Below, one piece after another: positions 45,076 through 53,443 of a stretch of DNA of 64,000 nucleotides (position 1 is the first letter of the stretch; every line of letters starts with the position of its first letter). The notes under the pieces are model-generated. The model was given only the letters and a program-made list of their open reading frames with translations. It made no database searches and had not been told where the DNA came from. The DNA comes from Deltaproteobacteria bacterium. GTDB lineage: Bacteria; Myxococcota_A; UBA796; GCA-2862545. Both the position numbers and the translations under genes were made by a program. The stretch lies in NCBI GenBank assembly GCA_007693595.1, contig REDI01000050.1:62001-126000 (forward strand), in the 5' to 3' direction.

Positions 45076-45227
45076 ACTCGGCAGGAGCCGGGCGGTACCT
45101 TCCGTTCAGCCATGCGCTCAGCCGCTCCGGGGCGCCCTAAGGCATCGGAGGTGCCGCGCCGCGCCACCTCGATGGGATGCTCCGCCGGCAGCTTACGGGC
45201 CGTCGAGGACGAGGAGCCGTCGGCCGC

Positions 45228-45728
45228 TCAAGGTTTGAACCACCACCGAATGTGCCCGCCGAGCCCGAGCGGATAGAAACCGTGGGTGCGCCCGTCGGGG
45301 CGAGGCCCGACGAGCTCGAGGCTGGGGCGCCACTCGAGGGTGAACTCGAGAGGAACGGGCTGGATATGGAGCTGGAGCCCGAGCACGCCGCTCGCTCCGA
45401 ACCAGAAGTTGTCGCCCACCGCCATGTAGGGCCCGACGCCTGCTGCCCAAGCGAGCTCGATGTGTTTGTCGTTGTGAAGGGGGGGCATCTCGAAGATGGC
45501 GTCGACGCTCACCGCGAGCGTTCCGCCGTGGTTGCGATAGCGGCCGAAGTCGGACCCCGCGACGCCCTGAACGCTGAAGGCTTTGTCGACGGTGTACTTG
45601 GCGGAGATACCTGAGGTCCTCGTGCCGCCGCCGATGCCCAGGCCGAGGGCGCCGGGTTCTCGAGGGACGGTCTCGAAGGCGAGCGCCGGGGTGGTGGTCA
45701 GGAGGAGCAGGCCGATTAACGCACGCAT
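45228..45728 (-). CDS. Small exported beta-barrel-like protein
   Basis: 166 residues. A signal peptide (RALIGLLLLTTTPALA) is followed by alternating hydrophobic and polar residues with many Gly and aromatic residues (GLGIGGG, AWAAGVGPYMAVG, LQLHIQPVPLEFTLEW), and the protein ends GHIRWWFKP, with aromatic residues near the C-terminus as in outer-membrane barrels. It could be an eight-strand barrel or a surface lipocalin-like protein. Unknown function. The Shine-Dalgarno sequence before ATG 45728 is weak. It is divergent from the next gene. Confidence 0.7.
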   Translation of the reverse strand: MRALIGLLLLTTTPALAFETVPREPGALGLGIGGGTRTSGISAKYTVDKAFSVQGVAGSDFGRYRNHGGTLAVSVDAIFEMPPLHNDKHIELAWAAGVGPYMAVGDNFWFGASGVLGLQLHIQPVPLEFTLEWRPSLELVGPRPDGRTHGFYPLGLGGHIRWWFKP

Positions 45729-45841
45729 TGGGAGTCCCGGGGCACAGGGTGAACGAAGGGTGTAATCGAACGCGGCCCGACGTGTCGAGCGGGTTCGTTC
45801 TCCCTTGCCGCGCCAGGTCGGGGGACTACCGAGGGGGCATG

Positions 45842-46354
45842 ATGTCCCTCACGCTCCGATCGGGTCGCGACGGCCGCTTCCTCGCACGAGTGATCGACCA
45901 GGGCGGCCGCCCCTTCGTCCTCGACTTCGGGGACCCGCAGGTCATCGCAGACATCGTGCAGCGGATCACCCGAGGTTTCTCGGTGATCCGCCAAGGCCGA
46001 GTGCTGCACGTGCACGCGGGCGATCCGGACCTCCTTGCGCAGCTCGGGGCGTTCTACGCCAGCGAGGGGGCGCTCGTCTTCCTCGAAGAGCCGACCTGGC
46101 ACGGACGCCGCTCACCCATCCGGCAGAGCCTCCCCCGTCAGCCCTCAGCGGCCCCCGGCCCCGAGCTCTCGGACGAGGATGATCCCACCGAGACCGTCGG
46201 GTTGTCCGACCTCCCCGACGTCGACGAGGCCCTCACCACCCTCCTGCCCGAGGTCGATGCGGACCCTGGGTGTGTGCACCAGCCTGCTCCCGATCTCCCC
46301 GCCGAGGAGGAGCCCGAGAGCCTCCTGCCTCGCGTGCCGCGATTTGAGGACTAG
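45842..46354 (+). CDS. Cytoplasmic protein with acidic tail, unknown function
   Basis: 170 residues from ATG 45842, AGGGGG 4 bases before (another ATG is immediately upstream at 45839). No signal or membrane segment. The first 85 residues are compact and have the pattern of a small alpha/beta domain (FLARVIDQGGRPFVLDFGD, VIRQGRVLHVHAGD). The remainder is Pro- and acidic-rich (SDEDDPTETVGLSDLPDVDEALTTLLPEVDADP), probably disordered. I do not recognise it. The stop shares a CTAG with the proC stop on the other strand. Confidence 0.66.
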   Translation: MSLTLRSGRDGRFLARVIDQGGRPFVLDFGDPQVIADIVQRITRGFSVIRQGRVLHVHAGDPDLLAQLGAFYASEGALVFLEEPTWHGRRSPIRQSLPRQPSAAPGPELSDEDDPTETVGLSDLPDVDEALTTLLPEVDADPGCVHQPAPDLPAEEEPESLLPRVPRFED

Positions 46355-47184
46355 GGTTCGTCGCTGGGTCCGCCCAGGCTCGAGGCCACCTGGGCCGCTT
46401 CTTGGATCGTTCGGGCCAGGGTGCTGCGGATCCGGCCGTCCTCCATGGTCAGGAGGCCTGCGATGGTGCAGCCTGCGGGGGTGGTGACGCTGTCCTTGAG
46501 GGCTGAAGGGTGGGTGCCGGTCTGGAGCACGAGCCGGCCCGCGCCCTGGACGGTCTGGGCTGCGAGCTCGATCGCGACGTCGCGAGGCAGGCCCATCATG
46601 ACGCCGCCGTCGGCCAGGGCTTCGATGACCACGCAGGCGAAGGCGGGGCCGCTGCCCGAGAGGGCGGTGACGACGTCGAGGTGCCGCTCCTCCAGGACGC
46701 GCACCCGGCCGACGGCTTCGAAGAGGCGTCGGACGAGCAGGAGGTGCTCCGGGGTGCTGCCTGAGCCGGGTGAGAGCACGGTCATGCCCTCGCCGATGGT
46801 GCAGGGAGTGTTCGGCATGGCGCGGATCAGTTGGGCCCCTGGCGACCAACGGGCGAGCTGTTCCAGGCGCGTTCCGGCGGCGATGCTCACCAGGAGCCGC
46901 CCATCGAGGCTGCCCTGAAGATCGGGGTCGAGGAGGACCTCGCGTGCGATCTGGGGCTTGACCGCCAGGAGCGAGACGGGCGCACGAGCGGCGGCGATCG
47001 CGTTGTGGGAGGAGGTGTAGACGCCGTGGCGCTCTGACAGCTCGGTCAGCCGCTCCGGCCTGCGCGCGGTGACAATGACTCGCCGAGGGTCGAGCACGTT
47101 TGCGCGGATCGCCCCGGCGAGGATCGCCTCGCCCATCGTGCCGCAGCCGAGAATGGCCAGATCGCAGTCCACGCCTGAGGACAT
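46351..47184 (-). CDS. proC: Pyrroline-5-carboxylate reductase
   Basis: 277 residues. It reduces pyrroline-5-carboxylate to proline with NADPH in proline synthesis. The Rossmann motif LAILGCGTMGEAI, the VKPQ loop, RAMPNTPCTIGEG, ALSGSGPAF and the C-terminal TTPAGCTIAGL signature are all present. It ends at the stop of the preceding plus-strand gene and begins 6 bases after the ADP-ribosylglycohydrolase gene, so it is likely in the same transcript as that gene. Confidence 0.95.
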   Translation of the reverse strand: MSSGVDCDLAILGCGTMGEAILAGAIRANVLDPRRVIVTARRPERLTELSERHGVYTSSHNAIAAARAPVSLLAVKPQIAREVLLDPDLQGSLDGRLLVSIAAGTRLEQLARWSPGAQLIRAMPNTPCTIGEGMTVLSPGSGSTPEHLLLVRRLFEAVGRVRVLEERHLDVVTALSGSGPAFACVVIEALADGGVMMGLPRDVAIELAAQTVQGAGRLVLQTGTHPSALKDSVTTPAGCTIAGLLTMEDGRIRSTLARTIQEAAQVASSLGGPSDEP

Positions 47185-47190
47185 GGTCGC

Positions 47191-48291
47191 CTACCTGGCC
47201 TGCGCGCCGAAGCGCTCGCGGGCCTGCACCAGCATGGCTTGGACAGCGCCGTCGTCGTCGCCGGTGAGGCGGCCGGCGAGCTGGTCGATCCAGCGCTTGG
47301 GCCAGGCAGAGGTGCCGTAGAGCGCGCCCATGGCCGCGCCGACGATGGCGCCGATGGTGTCGTTGTCCTTGGTGTCGTTGATGGCACGCACCAAGGCTTC
47401 TTCGGGGTCGTCGGCGTAGCGGGCTAACAAGAGCAGCACGCAGGGAACGGTCTCGAGGAGGTAGGCGCCCGAGTGCCAGCGGTTCATCGCCGCGAGGGTG
47501 GGCAGCCCGCTGTCGAGGGCGCGGCGCACATCGACCTGAGCGGCGCGCCAGGTGGGGGCTTGCACGGCGGCTGCGCCGCGAGGAGCGTAGGCGATCTCGG
47601 GCTCGAACGGGCGGATGACCTTGGACCAGCGGTCGAGGACCCAGGTCGGCTCGGGGGGGCCGTCGAGGCGGAGCAGGGTGTTTAGCAGATCGATGAACGC
47701 CACCGAGCAGCCGATCGCCAGCGGATCATTGTGGGTCACGGCGGTCGAGATGACCGCGTCGCGCCACAGGGCGTCGGAGCCGCCGGAGAGGTGGGGGAGG
47801 AGGACTGGAGCGACGCGCATGAGGGCCCCGTTGCCCGCGCTGGGCCGCCCTGCCTCGGGCCAGGCGGCCCCTTCGCGTGCTTGCTGCAAGGCGCTGCGCA
47901 CCGTGCCTCCGATGCCGGTAATCGGGATCTGCGCGAAGTGGTTGAGCAGCCCTGTGGCGTCGAGCCCCTGGCCTTGGAGGAGCACTTGGAGGATCCCGAA
48001 GGCGAGCTGGGTGTCGTCGGAGGGGACGCCCACGGCTCGGCCTTCGGCGCGACGGTTGGGCAGGTAGTCGCGGATCTCACCGTACTCTGAGCGGCGCACG
48101 TGGGGTAGTCTGCCTTCGGTGGTGTTGCCGAGGGCGTCGCCTATGGCCAGCCCGAGCAGCATGCCCTCGACTCGGTCCCAGGAGGGTGGCTCAGCCGAGG
48201 GGGGAGGCTGGAGAGTGCGCAGCGCCTTGGCCGAGGTGCGAAGTCGTCCCACTTCGGCCAGTGAGATCAGATCCTTGAGGGTCTTGTCCAT
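47191..48291 (-). CDS. ADP-ribosylglycohydrolase (DraG/ARH family)
   Basis: 366 residues from ATG 48291, with AGGAG 8 bases before it. It removes ADP-ribose or related groups. The di-metal site is recognisable: LGLAIGDALGNTTEG, VPSDDTQLA, and NDTKDNDTIGAIVGAAMGALYG at the C-terminal side. Substrate (protein, RNA, DNA or free O-acetyl-ADP-ribose) is not readable. The first 35 residues are an added helical tail (MDKTLKDLISLAEVGRLR). It is downstream of the kinase-like gene and upstream of proC, with no ADP-ribosyltransferase visible nearby. Confidence 0.9.
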   Translation of the reverse strand: MDKTLKDLISLAEVGRLRTSAKALRTLQPPPSAEPPSWDRVEGMLLGLAIGDALGNTTEGRLPHVRRSEYGEIRDYLPNRRAEGRAVGVPSDDTQLAFGILQVLLQGQGLDATGLLNHFAQIPITGIGGTVRSALQQAREGAAWPEAGRPSAGNGALMRVAPVLLPHLSGGSDALWRDAVISTAVTHNDPLAIGCSVAFIDLLNTLLRLDGPPEPTWVLDRWSKVIRPFEPEIAYAPRGAAAVQAPTWRAAQVDVRRALDSGLPTLAAMNRWHSGAYLLETVPCVLLLLARYADDPEEALVRAINDTKDNDTIGAIVGAAMGALYGTSAWPKRWIDQLAGRLTGDDDGAVQAMLVQARERFGAQAR

Positions 48292-48388
48292 GGGCGAGGC
48301 TCCTGCCGGTGTCCGGGCTTTTGGTCTAGAGGAGCCGTAGCACGTTGAACGTGGCGGGTGCAGCCGTGTGCCGCGCTTCCCTCAGCGC

Positions 48389-48994
48389 TCACGTCTGGGG
48401 GCGCGTCCAGACCTCCGGCAACTCCCAGCCGAGGGCCTCGATCACCCTGCCGGCCGCGGACGGAGGGCGGAGCTCGCCCACATCGATCACCTGGGCGTGG
48501 GCCAGCAAGGGGGGCTCGAGACGGTCGACGAGCGCCTGCACGGCCTGGGGGCTGATCGGCTGGTCGAGGAAGTAGCGCGCGTAGGTGGTGCGCCGCTTGG
48601 TGCTCAGGCGATCGAGCTCGGCGACCAGGGACGGCACAGGACGACGCAGGTACATCAGGCGCGACTTCGCCCGAAGGAGACCACAGAGTTCTTGATCGAG
48701 CAGCGTCGTCTCGCCCAGGGCGATGATGTGAGGTGTCTTGTGCGCTAGCACCTTGGGGATCTCCTTGCGCTCCAAGGCGTGCCGCGCGGCTTCTCCTTGC
48801 TGGATCACCAGACCATCGATCGAGGTTCCGGCCCGATGTTCGACCGAGCGATCGAGCCAAGCCAAGGGAAGGCCGGTCAGGATCGAGATCAATCGCGCCG
48901 TCTTGCCGGCTTGCCCCCCCGGCATCGAGGCCAAGCAGATCGGCTGCTCCGGCGTGATCAGGGGGCGGTAGCTGTAGTAGTCGAGTTCATCCAT
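48389..48994 (-). CDS. Shikimate-kinase-like P-loop protein with degenerate active site
   Basis: 201 residues from ATG 48994, AAGGAAGG just before it. It aligns by eye with shikimate kinase: the LASMPGGQAGKTARLISILTG P-loop start, LAWLDRSVEHRAGTSI for the LD/E substrate region, and the LID-like region RRPVPSLVAELDRLS. The Walker A first Gly is Pro (P-GGQA-GKT, residues 25-32), although Lys31 and Thr32 remain, and the GGG shikimate-binding loop reads LGETTLL. The usual substrate site is therefore lost or altered. It could be a nucleotide-binding regulator or a kinase for another substrate. The next gene on this strand is the ADP-ribosylglycohydrolase, 97 bases on. Confidence 0.7.
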   Translation of the reverse strand: MDELDYYSYRPLITPEQPICLASMPGGQAGKTARLISILTGLPLAWLDRSVEHRAGTSIDGLVIQQGEAARHALERKEIPKVLAHKTPHIIALGETTLLDQELCGLLRAKSRLMYLRRPVPSLVAELDRLSTKRRTTYARYFLDQPISPQAVQALVDRLEPPLLAHAQVIDVGELRPPSAAGRVIEALGWELPEVWTRPQT

Positions 48995-49176
48995 GCCTTC
49001 CTTCTAAGCTCCCTCGAGCCCTCCTGCACAGCCCGCCGCGGGGGGGGAGGGGTTCGAAGGTGGTGTGACTCACCGACGCGAGGCTGCGGGCTGCCGCGTG
49101 GCCTCTTTGGGTGCAGCGCACTGTTGCCGGACGGGCTCTTGGTGCCTAAGCACTCTCTCGGCTTCATCCGGCCCCG

Positions 49177-49197
49177 CCTGCGGCCGACGGCCGCGGG
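49177..49197. other. GC-rich hairpin in the sodB upstream region
   Basis: CCTGCGGCC and GGCCGCGGG pair over 9 base pairs (one G-T) with a 3-base loop (GAC), about 78 bases before the sodB ATG. In this 280-base divergent gap I see no convincing promoter or Fur-like site; this stem could be a leader structure or chance in GC-rich DNA. Confidence 0.35.
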
Positions 49198-49274
49198 CGA
49201 TCCCTGCGACCCCTTGTTGAGCCGGGAATGTCCCTTCCCAAAACCATTTTCCCCATCACCCCGAGGCACCTTCC

Positions 49275-49856
49275 ATGGCCATCGAACTTCCAGAACTCCC
49301 GTACTCCAACGACGCCCTTCAGCCTCACATCTCGGCTGAAACCCTCTCTTTTCACTACGGCAAGCACCACGCCGGCTACGTCAAGAAGCTCAACGCCGCC
49401 ATCGAGGCCGACGCCTCCCTGCAAGGCAAGTCCCTCGAAGAGCTGGTCACCTCCACCTCGGGTGGCGTGTTCAACAACGCGGCGCAGGTCTGGAACCATA
49501 CGTTTTACTGGAACAGCATGAGCCCCAGTGGCGGCGGCGCCCCCACCGGCCCCATCGCCGCGGCGATCAACGCCAAGTGGGGCTCCTTCGAGGCCTTCAA
49601 GACCGCCTTCAGCGCTGCGGCCGGCGGTCAGTTCGGTTCTGGCTGGGCCTGGGTCGTCAAGAACAGCGCCGGTGAGCTTCAGATCACCACCTCCGGCAAC
49701 GCCGAGACCCCGCTCACCGAGGGCCTCACCCCGATCCTCACCTGCGACGTCTGGGAACACGCCTACTACATCGACTACCGCAACGACCGCGGTGGCTATG
49801 TGCAGGCGTGGTGGAACCTGGTCAACTGGGATTTCGCCAACAAGAACCTGGGTTGA
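49275..49856 (+). CDS. sodB: Superoxide dismutase, iron type
   Basis: 193 residues, typical FeSOD length. It dismutates superoxide in the cytoplasm. Metal ligands are His27 (FHYGKHH), His75 (WNHTFYW) and the Asp and His of TCDVWEHAYYIDY. The NNAAQVWNHTFYW context and the Gln just before it point to iron rather than manganese. ATG 49275 is preceded by CCGAGGCACC. A hairpin follows the gene. Confidence 0.95.
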   Translation: MAIELPELPYSNDALQPHISAETLSFHYGKHHAGYVKKLNAAIEADASLQGKSLEELVTSTSGGVFNNAAQVWNHTFYWNSMSPSGGGAPTGPIAAAINAKWGSFEAFKTAFSAAAGGQFGSGWAWVVKNSAGELQITTSGNAETPLTEGLTPILTCDVWEHAYYIDYRNDRGGYVQAWWNLVNWDFANKNLG

Positions 49857-49895
49857 TCGAGCCCGCCGGGCGACAGGGCGACCCTCGATGGATCG

Positions 49896-49919
49896 CGTAG
49901 CGCCCTCGTCGGCGCTGCG
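49896..49919. terminator. Hairpin after sodB
   Basis: CGTAGCGCC pairs with GGCGCTGCG over 9 base pairs (one wobble), with a 6-base loop, 40 bases after the sodB stop and 44 bases before the convergent gene ends. No T tract. Probable shared terminator. Confidence 0.45.
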
Positions 49920-49962
49920 GGGGTGGTCCTGAGCCAGGCTGATCGGGCACCGAGCCGCGCGC

Positions 49963-51567
49963 TCAGCCCACCAGGGCCGCGCGTACCGGCGAGGCATCGC
50001 CGCCCTCGATCTTCAGTGGCAGGGCGATCAGGGTGTATCGGCCCTGGGGCACCGCATCGAGCACCACGCCCTCAAGGACCGCCATGTCGCGCGAGGCGAC
50101 GGCGTGGTGTGACTCGAGGGCCTTGCTCTGCATGGGATCGATGGAGGGCGTGTCGATGCCGACCAGGTGCACCCCGCGCTCGTGGAGCCAGCCGACGAGA
50201 TCGGGCGAGAGGCTCGCGAAGCCCTCGGTCCAGGACTCGGGATCGGGGAAGGTGCCGGTGCGGAACAAGACCCGCGGCGCGATGATCGGGGTCCCGACGT
50301 GCTCGGGCAGGATGCGCTCGCCGGGGCCTACATGCACGTGAATGACTTGGCAGGGACCCAGGTAGCGGTCGAGGTCGCGCGAGGCGATGTCTTGGCCGCC
50401 CAGGGTGTAGTGGCTCGGGGCGTCGGCGTGGGCGCCCACATGCAGGGTCGTGGTGAGGCTCGACAGGTCGATCGTGTCGCCCTCGGCCAGCGAGGCGGTC
50501 TGGGCCCGCGCATAGGCGACGTCGCCGGGCCAGACGGCGATCCGCTCCGAGAGGGTCGGAGAGATATCGAAGATGCGGTCGCCCTGTTGCAGGGGTCGGT
50601 CCGCAGGTTGTGCCGACGAAGGAGCGGTCGCCTTGGAGGCCTGATCGGAGGGCGCGGCCCCCTGGCGCTCCAGCACGTTCCGATCGCCGCGGTATTCCTC
50701 GACGTCGTCCTCGTCGAACTCAAGGCCGGGGGCGGCGCGCTCGGCACGCCGCAGCCAGGTGACGGTACAGCCCGCGCCGTGGACGGGAGCATACGCGAGC
50801 ACCTCACCGCGGTAGGCGTTGGTCTGACCCATTGCGGCCGCGAGCCACCAGATGGCTTTGAGCCGGCTGTCCCCATGAGCTTGCCGCGAGAACTCACGGG
50901 CGAGCTGGCTGACATCCTCAAGCCGGCCTGCTTGTAGGAACTCGAGGATCTTGCGGTTCCACTCGTCGTGCGTGGGGCTGAAGATCCGCTCCTCGGAGGG
51001 ATCGATGGGGTGGGGAAACATTCGGTGCGAGAGGTTGGTGACCGCCACCGCTACCGCGCGGCGCCCGGACTGCGCCACCGCATCGGCGGCCGCTTTGCCA
51101 AGGATCAGCGTCTCGGCGCGGTCGGCGTACATGTTGCAGCTCGTGATAGTGGCGGGCAGGGTGCCGTCGGGATCGAGCAGCTTGAGGGCGACGACGCTGC
51201 CGGTGTCGATGGGGAAGCCCTGGTAGGCGACGGTGCGGCAGGTGAGCCGCCGGGCCTGAGCGGCGTCGCGGTAGCGCTCGGCGAAGGCGGCGTCGATATT
51301 CAGGGTGTAGGGGATGGAGCCCAGGGCGTGGAAGTCTTCGTCGACGTGGGTCCAGGTCGGGGAGGGCTCGGCCTGGATCTGATGACCGATGACGCTGGGC
51401 CACCGGGTCGAGTAGAGGACGAGGAGATCGGCCTTTAGGGCATCGATGCGTTCGCGCGCGGCGGTGTAGGCCTCGCGAAGCGCGGCGTAGCCGGGGTGGG
51501 CTTGCGGGCAGAGCAGCGGATGAGGGAGGCTCGGGACGATCAGCCCCCCGGCGAAGTGGAGGCTCAT
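49963..51567 (-). CDS. Fusion: 2-aminophenol-dioxygenase-like alpha subunit plus kynurenine formamidase (KynB) domain
   Basis: 534 residues from ATG 51567, which overlaps the stop of the upstream gene (ATGA). Residues 1-290 match class III extradiol dioxygenase (LigB-fold) alpha subunits of the AmnA type, in which the second iron His is missing: the YSTRW segment replaces HSPHW. A linker rich in Ala, Ser and Gln (about 295-326) leads to a cyclase-family domain (about 328-534) with IFDISPTLSERIAVWPGD, the zinc motif HVGAHADAPSHY and the GIDTPSID loop, characteristic of KynB. The usual pathways keep these two enzymes apart, so this fusion links a formamidase or amidohydrolase step to an aminophenol ring-cleavage complex. 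Confidence 0.86.
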   Translation of the reverse strand: MSLHFAGGLIVPSLPHPLLCPQAHPGYAALREAYTAARERIDALKADLLVLYSTRWPSVIGHQIQAEPSPTWTHVDEDFHALGSIPYTLNIDAAFAERYRDAAQARRLTCRTVAYQGFPIDTGSVVALKLLDPDGTLPATITSCNMYADRAETLILGKAAADAVAQSGRRAVAVAVTNLSHRMFPHPIDPSEERIFSPTHDEWNRKILEFLQAGRLEDVSQLAREFSRQAHGDSRLKAIWWLAAAMGQTNAYRGEVLAYAPVHGAGCTVTWLRRAERAAPGLEFDEDDVEEYRGDRNVLERQGAAPSDQASKATAPSSAQPADRPLQQGDRIFDISPTLSERIAVWPGDVAYARAQTASLAEGDTIDLSSLTTTLHVGAHADAPSHYTLGGQDIASRDLDRYLGPCQVIHVHVGPGERILPEHVGTPIIAPRVLFRTGTFPDPESWTEGFASLSPDLVGWLHERGVHLVGIDTPSIDPMQSKALESHHAVASRDMAVLEGVVLDAVPQGRYTLIALPLKIEGGDASPVRAALVG

Positions 51568-52460
51568 GCGCTCACCCCCCGAGCGGGATGCCAACCTATA
51601 ACGGCGTTTCCTGTACCGATCACCGAGCCGTAGCCATAGACTTCGGCCGGATAGTCCGGCACCTCCAGCGCCCCGAGCAGCCACTGCAGGCTGCCCTCCT
51701 TGCACTCGCTGGTTGCCTGCTCGATGAAATCGGGCATCTCGTCGAGCAGCTGCTTGCACCGCCCGGTCTTCATGAGCTCGATCACGTGCATGTCCCAGAG
51801 ATACTGGCCGTGGTGGTAGATGTGCTCGCGGCTCATGTCTTCGACGACCTCGGGCTCCTTGACGAAGTGCCGATGGGAGAGGCTGTTGCTCGCGAGCAGA
51901 AGCGCTCGCTTGCCCGAGGCTTCGATGGCCCGGCGGGTGGCGCGCCCGAGCGCCAACATCTCGTGGGTGCCGGCGTCGTTGCCGAAGTCGTAGAAGGTAC
52001 GCGCCGATGAGATGGCCACGATCGGGATGTCGAAGGCCGGCCGTACCAGATGACAGGAGATGATCGTGCCGTAGTCGACCCGAAAGTCGGGGTTTTCCAT
52101 GAGGCTCATGACCACGCCCTCGGCCGCGCCTTCGCGGACGATGGCCTGGGCGAGCTCGACATCGACGGTGAGTTCATAGTGATAGCGGAAGAGGTTTGGG
52201 AAGATCGGATCGACCGAGAGCCCGGAGAACTCGGGGCAACCGAGCACATGGGTCCCCGTCACGGTCTTCCAGTGTGGGGAGTGGACCACGATGACGTCGA
52301 TGGCGTGATCCTTGAGGTCGCGCCGGAGTCGCTCGTAGCCCCACCGGAGCACGTCCCACCCGCCCTGGGAGCGCGGCTCGTTCTGAGGCGGGTTCTCGGC
52401 GTAGATCAGGTGTGGCGGATGCGGAGCGAGGACGCCCGCGACGATTTGACCTTGGCTCAT
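51564..52460 (-). CDS. 2-aminophenol 1,6-dioxygenase-like beta subunit (class III extradiol dioxygenase)
   Basis: 298 residues. The N-terminus QIVAGVLAPHPPHLIYAENPPQNEPRS strongly resembles AmnB. Putative iron ligands are His14, His63 and Glu252, with catalytic His196; each is one position later than in the aminophenol dioxygenase as I remember it (13, 62, 251, 195), so the active site looks complete. It would act with the alpha part of the next gene to open an aminophenol ring, perhaps 3-hydroxyanthranilate or a related compound, but the substrate is not shown. It is divergent from the carbonic anhydrase, with 250 bases between the starts. Confidence 0.88.
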   Translation of the reverse strand: MSQGQIVAGVLAPHPPHLIYAENPPQNEPRSQGGWDVLRWGYERLRRDLKDHAIDVIVVHSPHWKTVTGTHVLGCPEFSGLSVDPIFPNLFRYHYELTVDVELAQAIVREGAAEGVVMSLMENPDFRVDYGTIISCHLVRPAFDIPIVAISSARTFYDFGNDAGTHEMLALGRATRRAIEASGKRALLLASNSLSHRHFVKEPEVVEDMSREHIYHHGQYLWDMHVIELMKTGRCKQLLDEMPDFIEQATSECKEGSLQWLLGALEVPDYPAEVYGYGSVIGTGNAVIGWHPARGVSA

Positions 52461-52710
52461 GGAGACCTCCCGGCGTCGGTGGCATAACGGGTTGGGGCGG
52501 TGGGTTGCTGCGGGGGCGGAGGACGGCCCAGGCGTCGCGGACTAGACTGTAGGGCTGACTATTCGGTGGATTCGGTACATTGGTCCGACGCAGCCCCGTT
52601 CGCCAACGCCTTGAGCCGGCGTGCCGGTCTTCCCGAGTGCGATGTCATCCGTTCGACGGTGATGTGGCCGGCGCCCCGCCAGGCAGACTCTCCCCTGGGC
52701 TCGCTTCGGT

Positions 52711-53397
52711 GTGTGGAGGCCGTGGTCCGAGGGCAGCGCGACCGGCCGAGATGGGGTAGGGCGGGCTCTGCCGCACGGCCGGCAGCGTCTACAGGATCCT
52801 CTCATCGAACCCGTCACCACCCTGACTTGCGATCAGGCCCTCGAGAAGCTCCTCGGGGGCAACCGGCGTTACGTCGCCTTGCGACAGCTCCATCCAAGGC
52901 AGTCGGTCAACCATCGGCAGCGGCTTGTCGAGGGGCAGCGACCCTTTGCGGCGGTGCTGAGCTGCTCAGACTCGCGCGTGCCCTCCGAGATCATCTTCGA
53001 TCAGGGTCTGGGCGACCTCTTCATGGTCCGCACGGCAGGGCATGCCGTGAACGGGCTCGTGCTCGCGAGCGTCGAGTATGCGGTGTACGCGCTGGGCGTG
53101 CCGCTGGTGATCGTCGTCGGGCATGCACAGTGTGGGGCGGTGCGTTCGGTCATGGAGGGGCAGGCGCTCCCCGGTCACCTCCCGGAGCTGGTCGAGACCC
53201 TCCGGCCTGCGATCGCTGGGATCGCGCTTGAGGCACCCGAAGCCCTCGACCTCGCCATCCGGTCCAGCGCGCGGCTCACCGCCGCCCGACTGCAGGCCGA
53301 GAGCCCGATCCTCCAGGAAGCGGTCGCGAGTGGGCGACTTCGGATCGTTGCGGCGCATTATGATCTGCGCACCTTCCAGGTCGAGCTGCTGGACTGA
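52711..53397 (+). CDS. Beta-carbonic anhydrase
   Basis: 228 residues from GTG 52711, the only standard start for the domain; no clear ribosome-binding site is visible, and the first 35 residues look unlike the family, so the true start may be unusual or further in. It interconverts CO2 and bicarbonate. The zinc motifs CSDSRVPSE and GHAQCGAVRS are present, with ASVEYAVYALGV between them. It ends 46 bases before ppc, which uses bicarbonate, so the two are probably co-transcribed. Confidence 0.9.
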   Translation: MWRPWSEGSATGRDGVGRALPHGRQRLQDPLIEPVTTLTCDQALEKLLGGNRRYVALRQLHPRQSVNHRQRLVEGQRPFAAVLSCSDSRVPSEIIFDQGLGDLFMVRTAGHAVNGLVLASVEYAVYALGVPLVIVVGHAQCGAVRSVMEGQALPGHLPELVETLRPAIAGIALEAPEALDLAIRSSARLTAARLQAESPILQEAVASGRLRIVAAHYDLRTFQVELLD

Positions 53398-53443
53398 TCT
53401 CGCCGTCCGGCGGGCCCGACCCCCATCCACCTCAGGGCAACCG

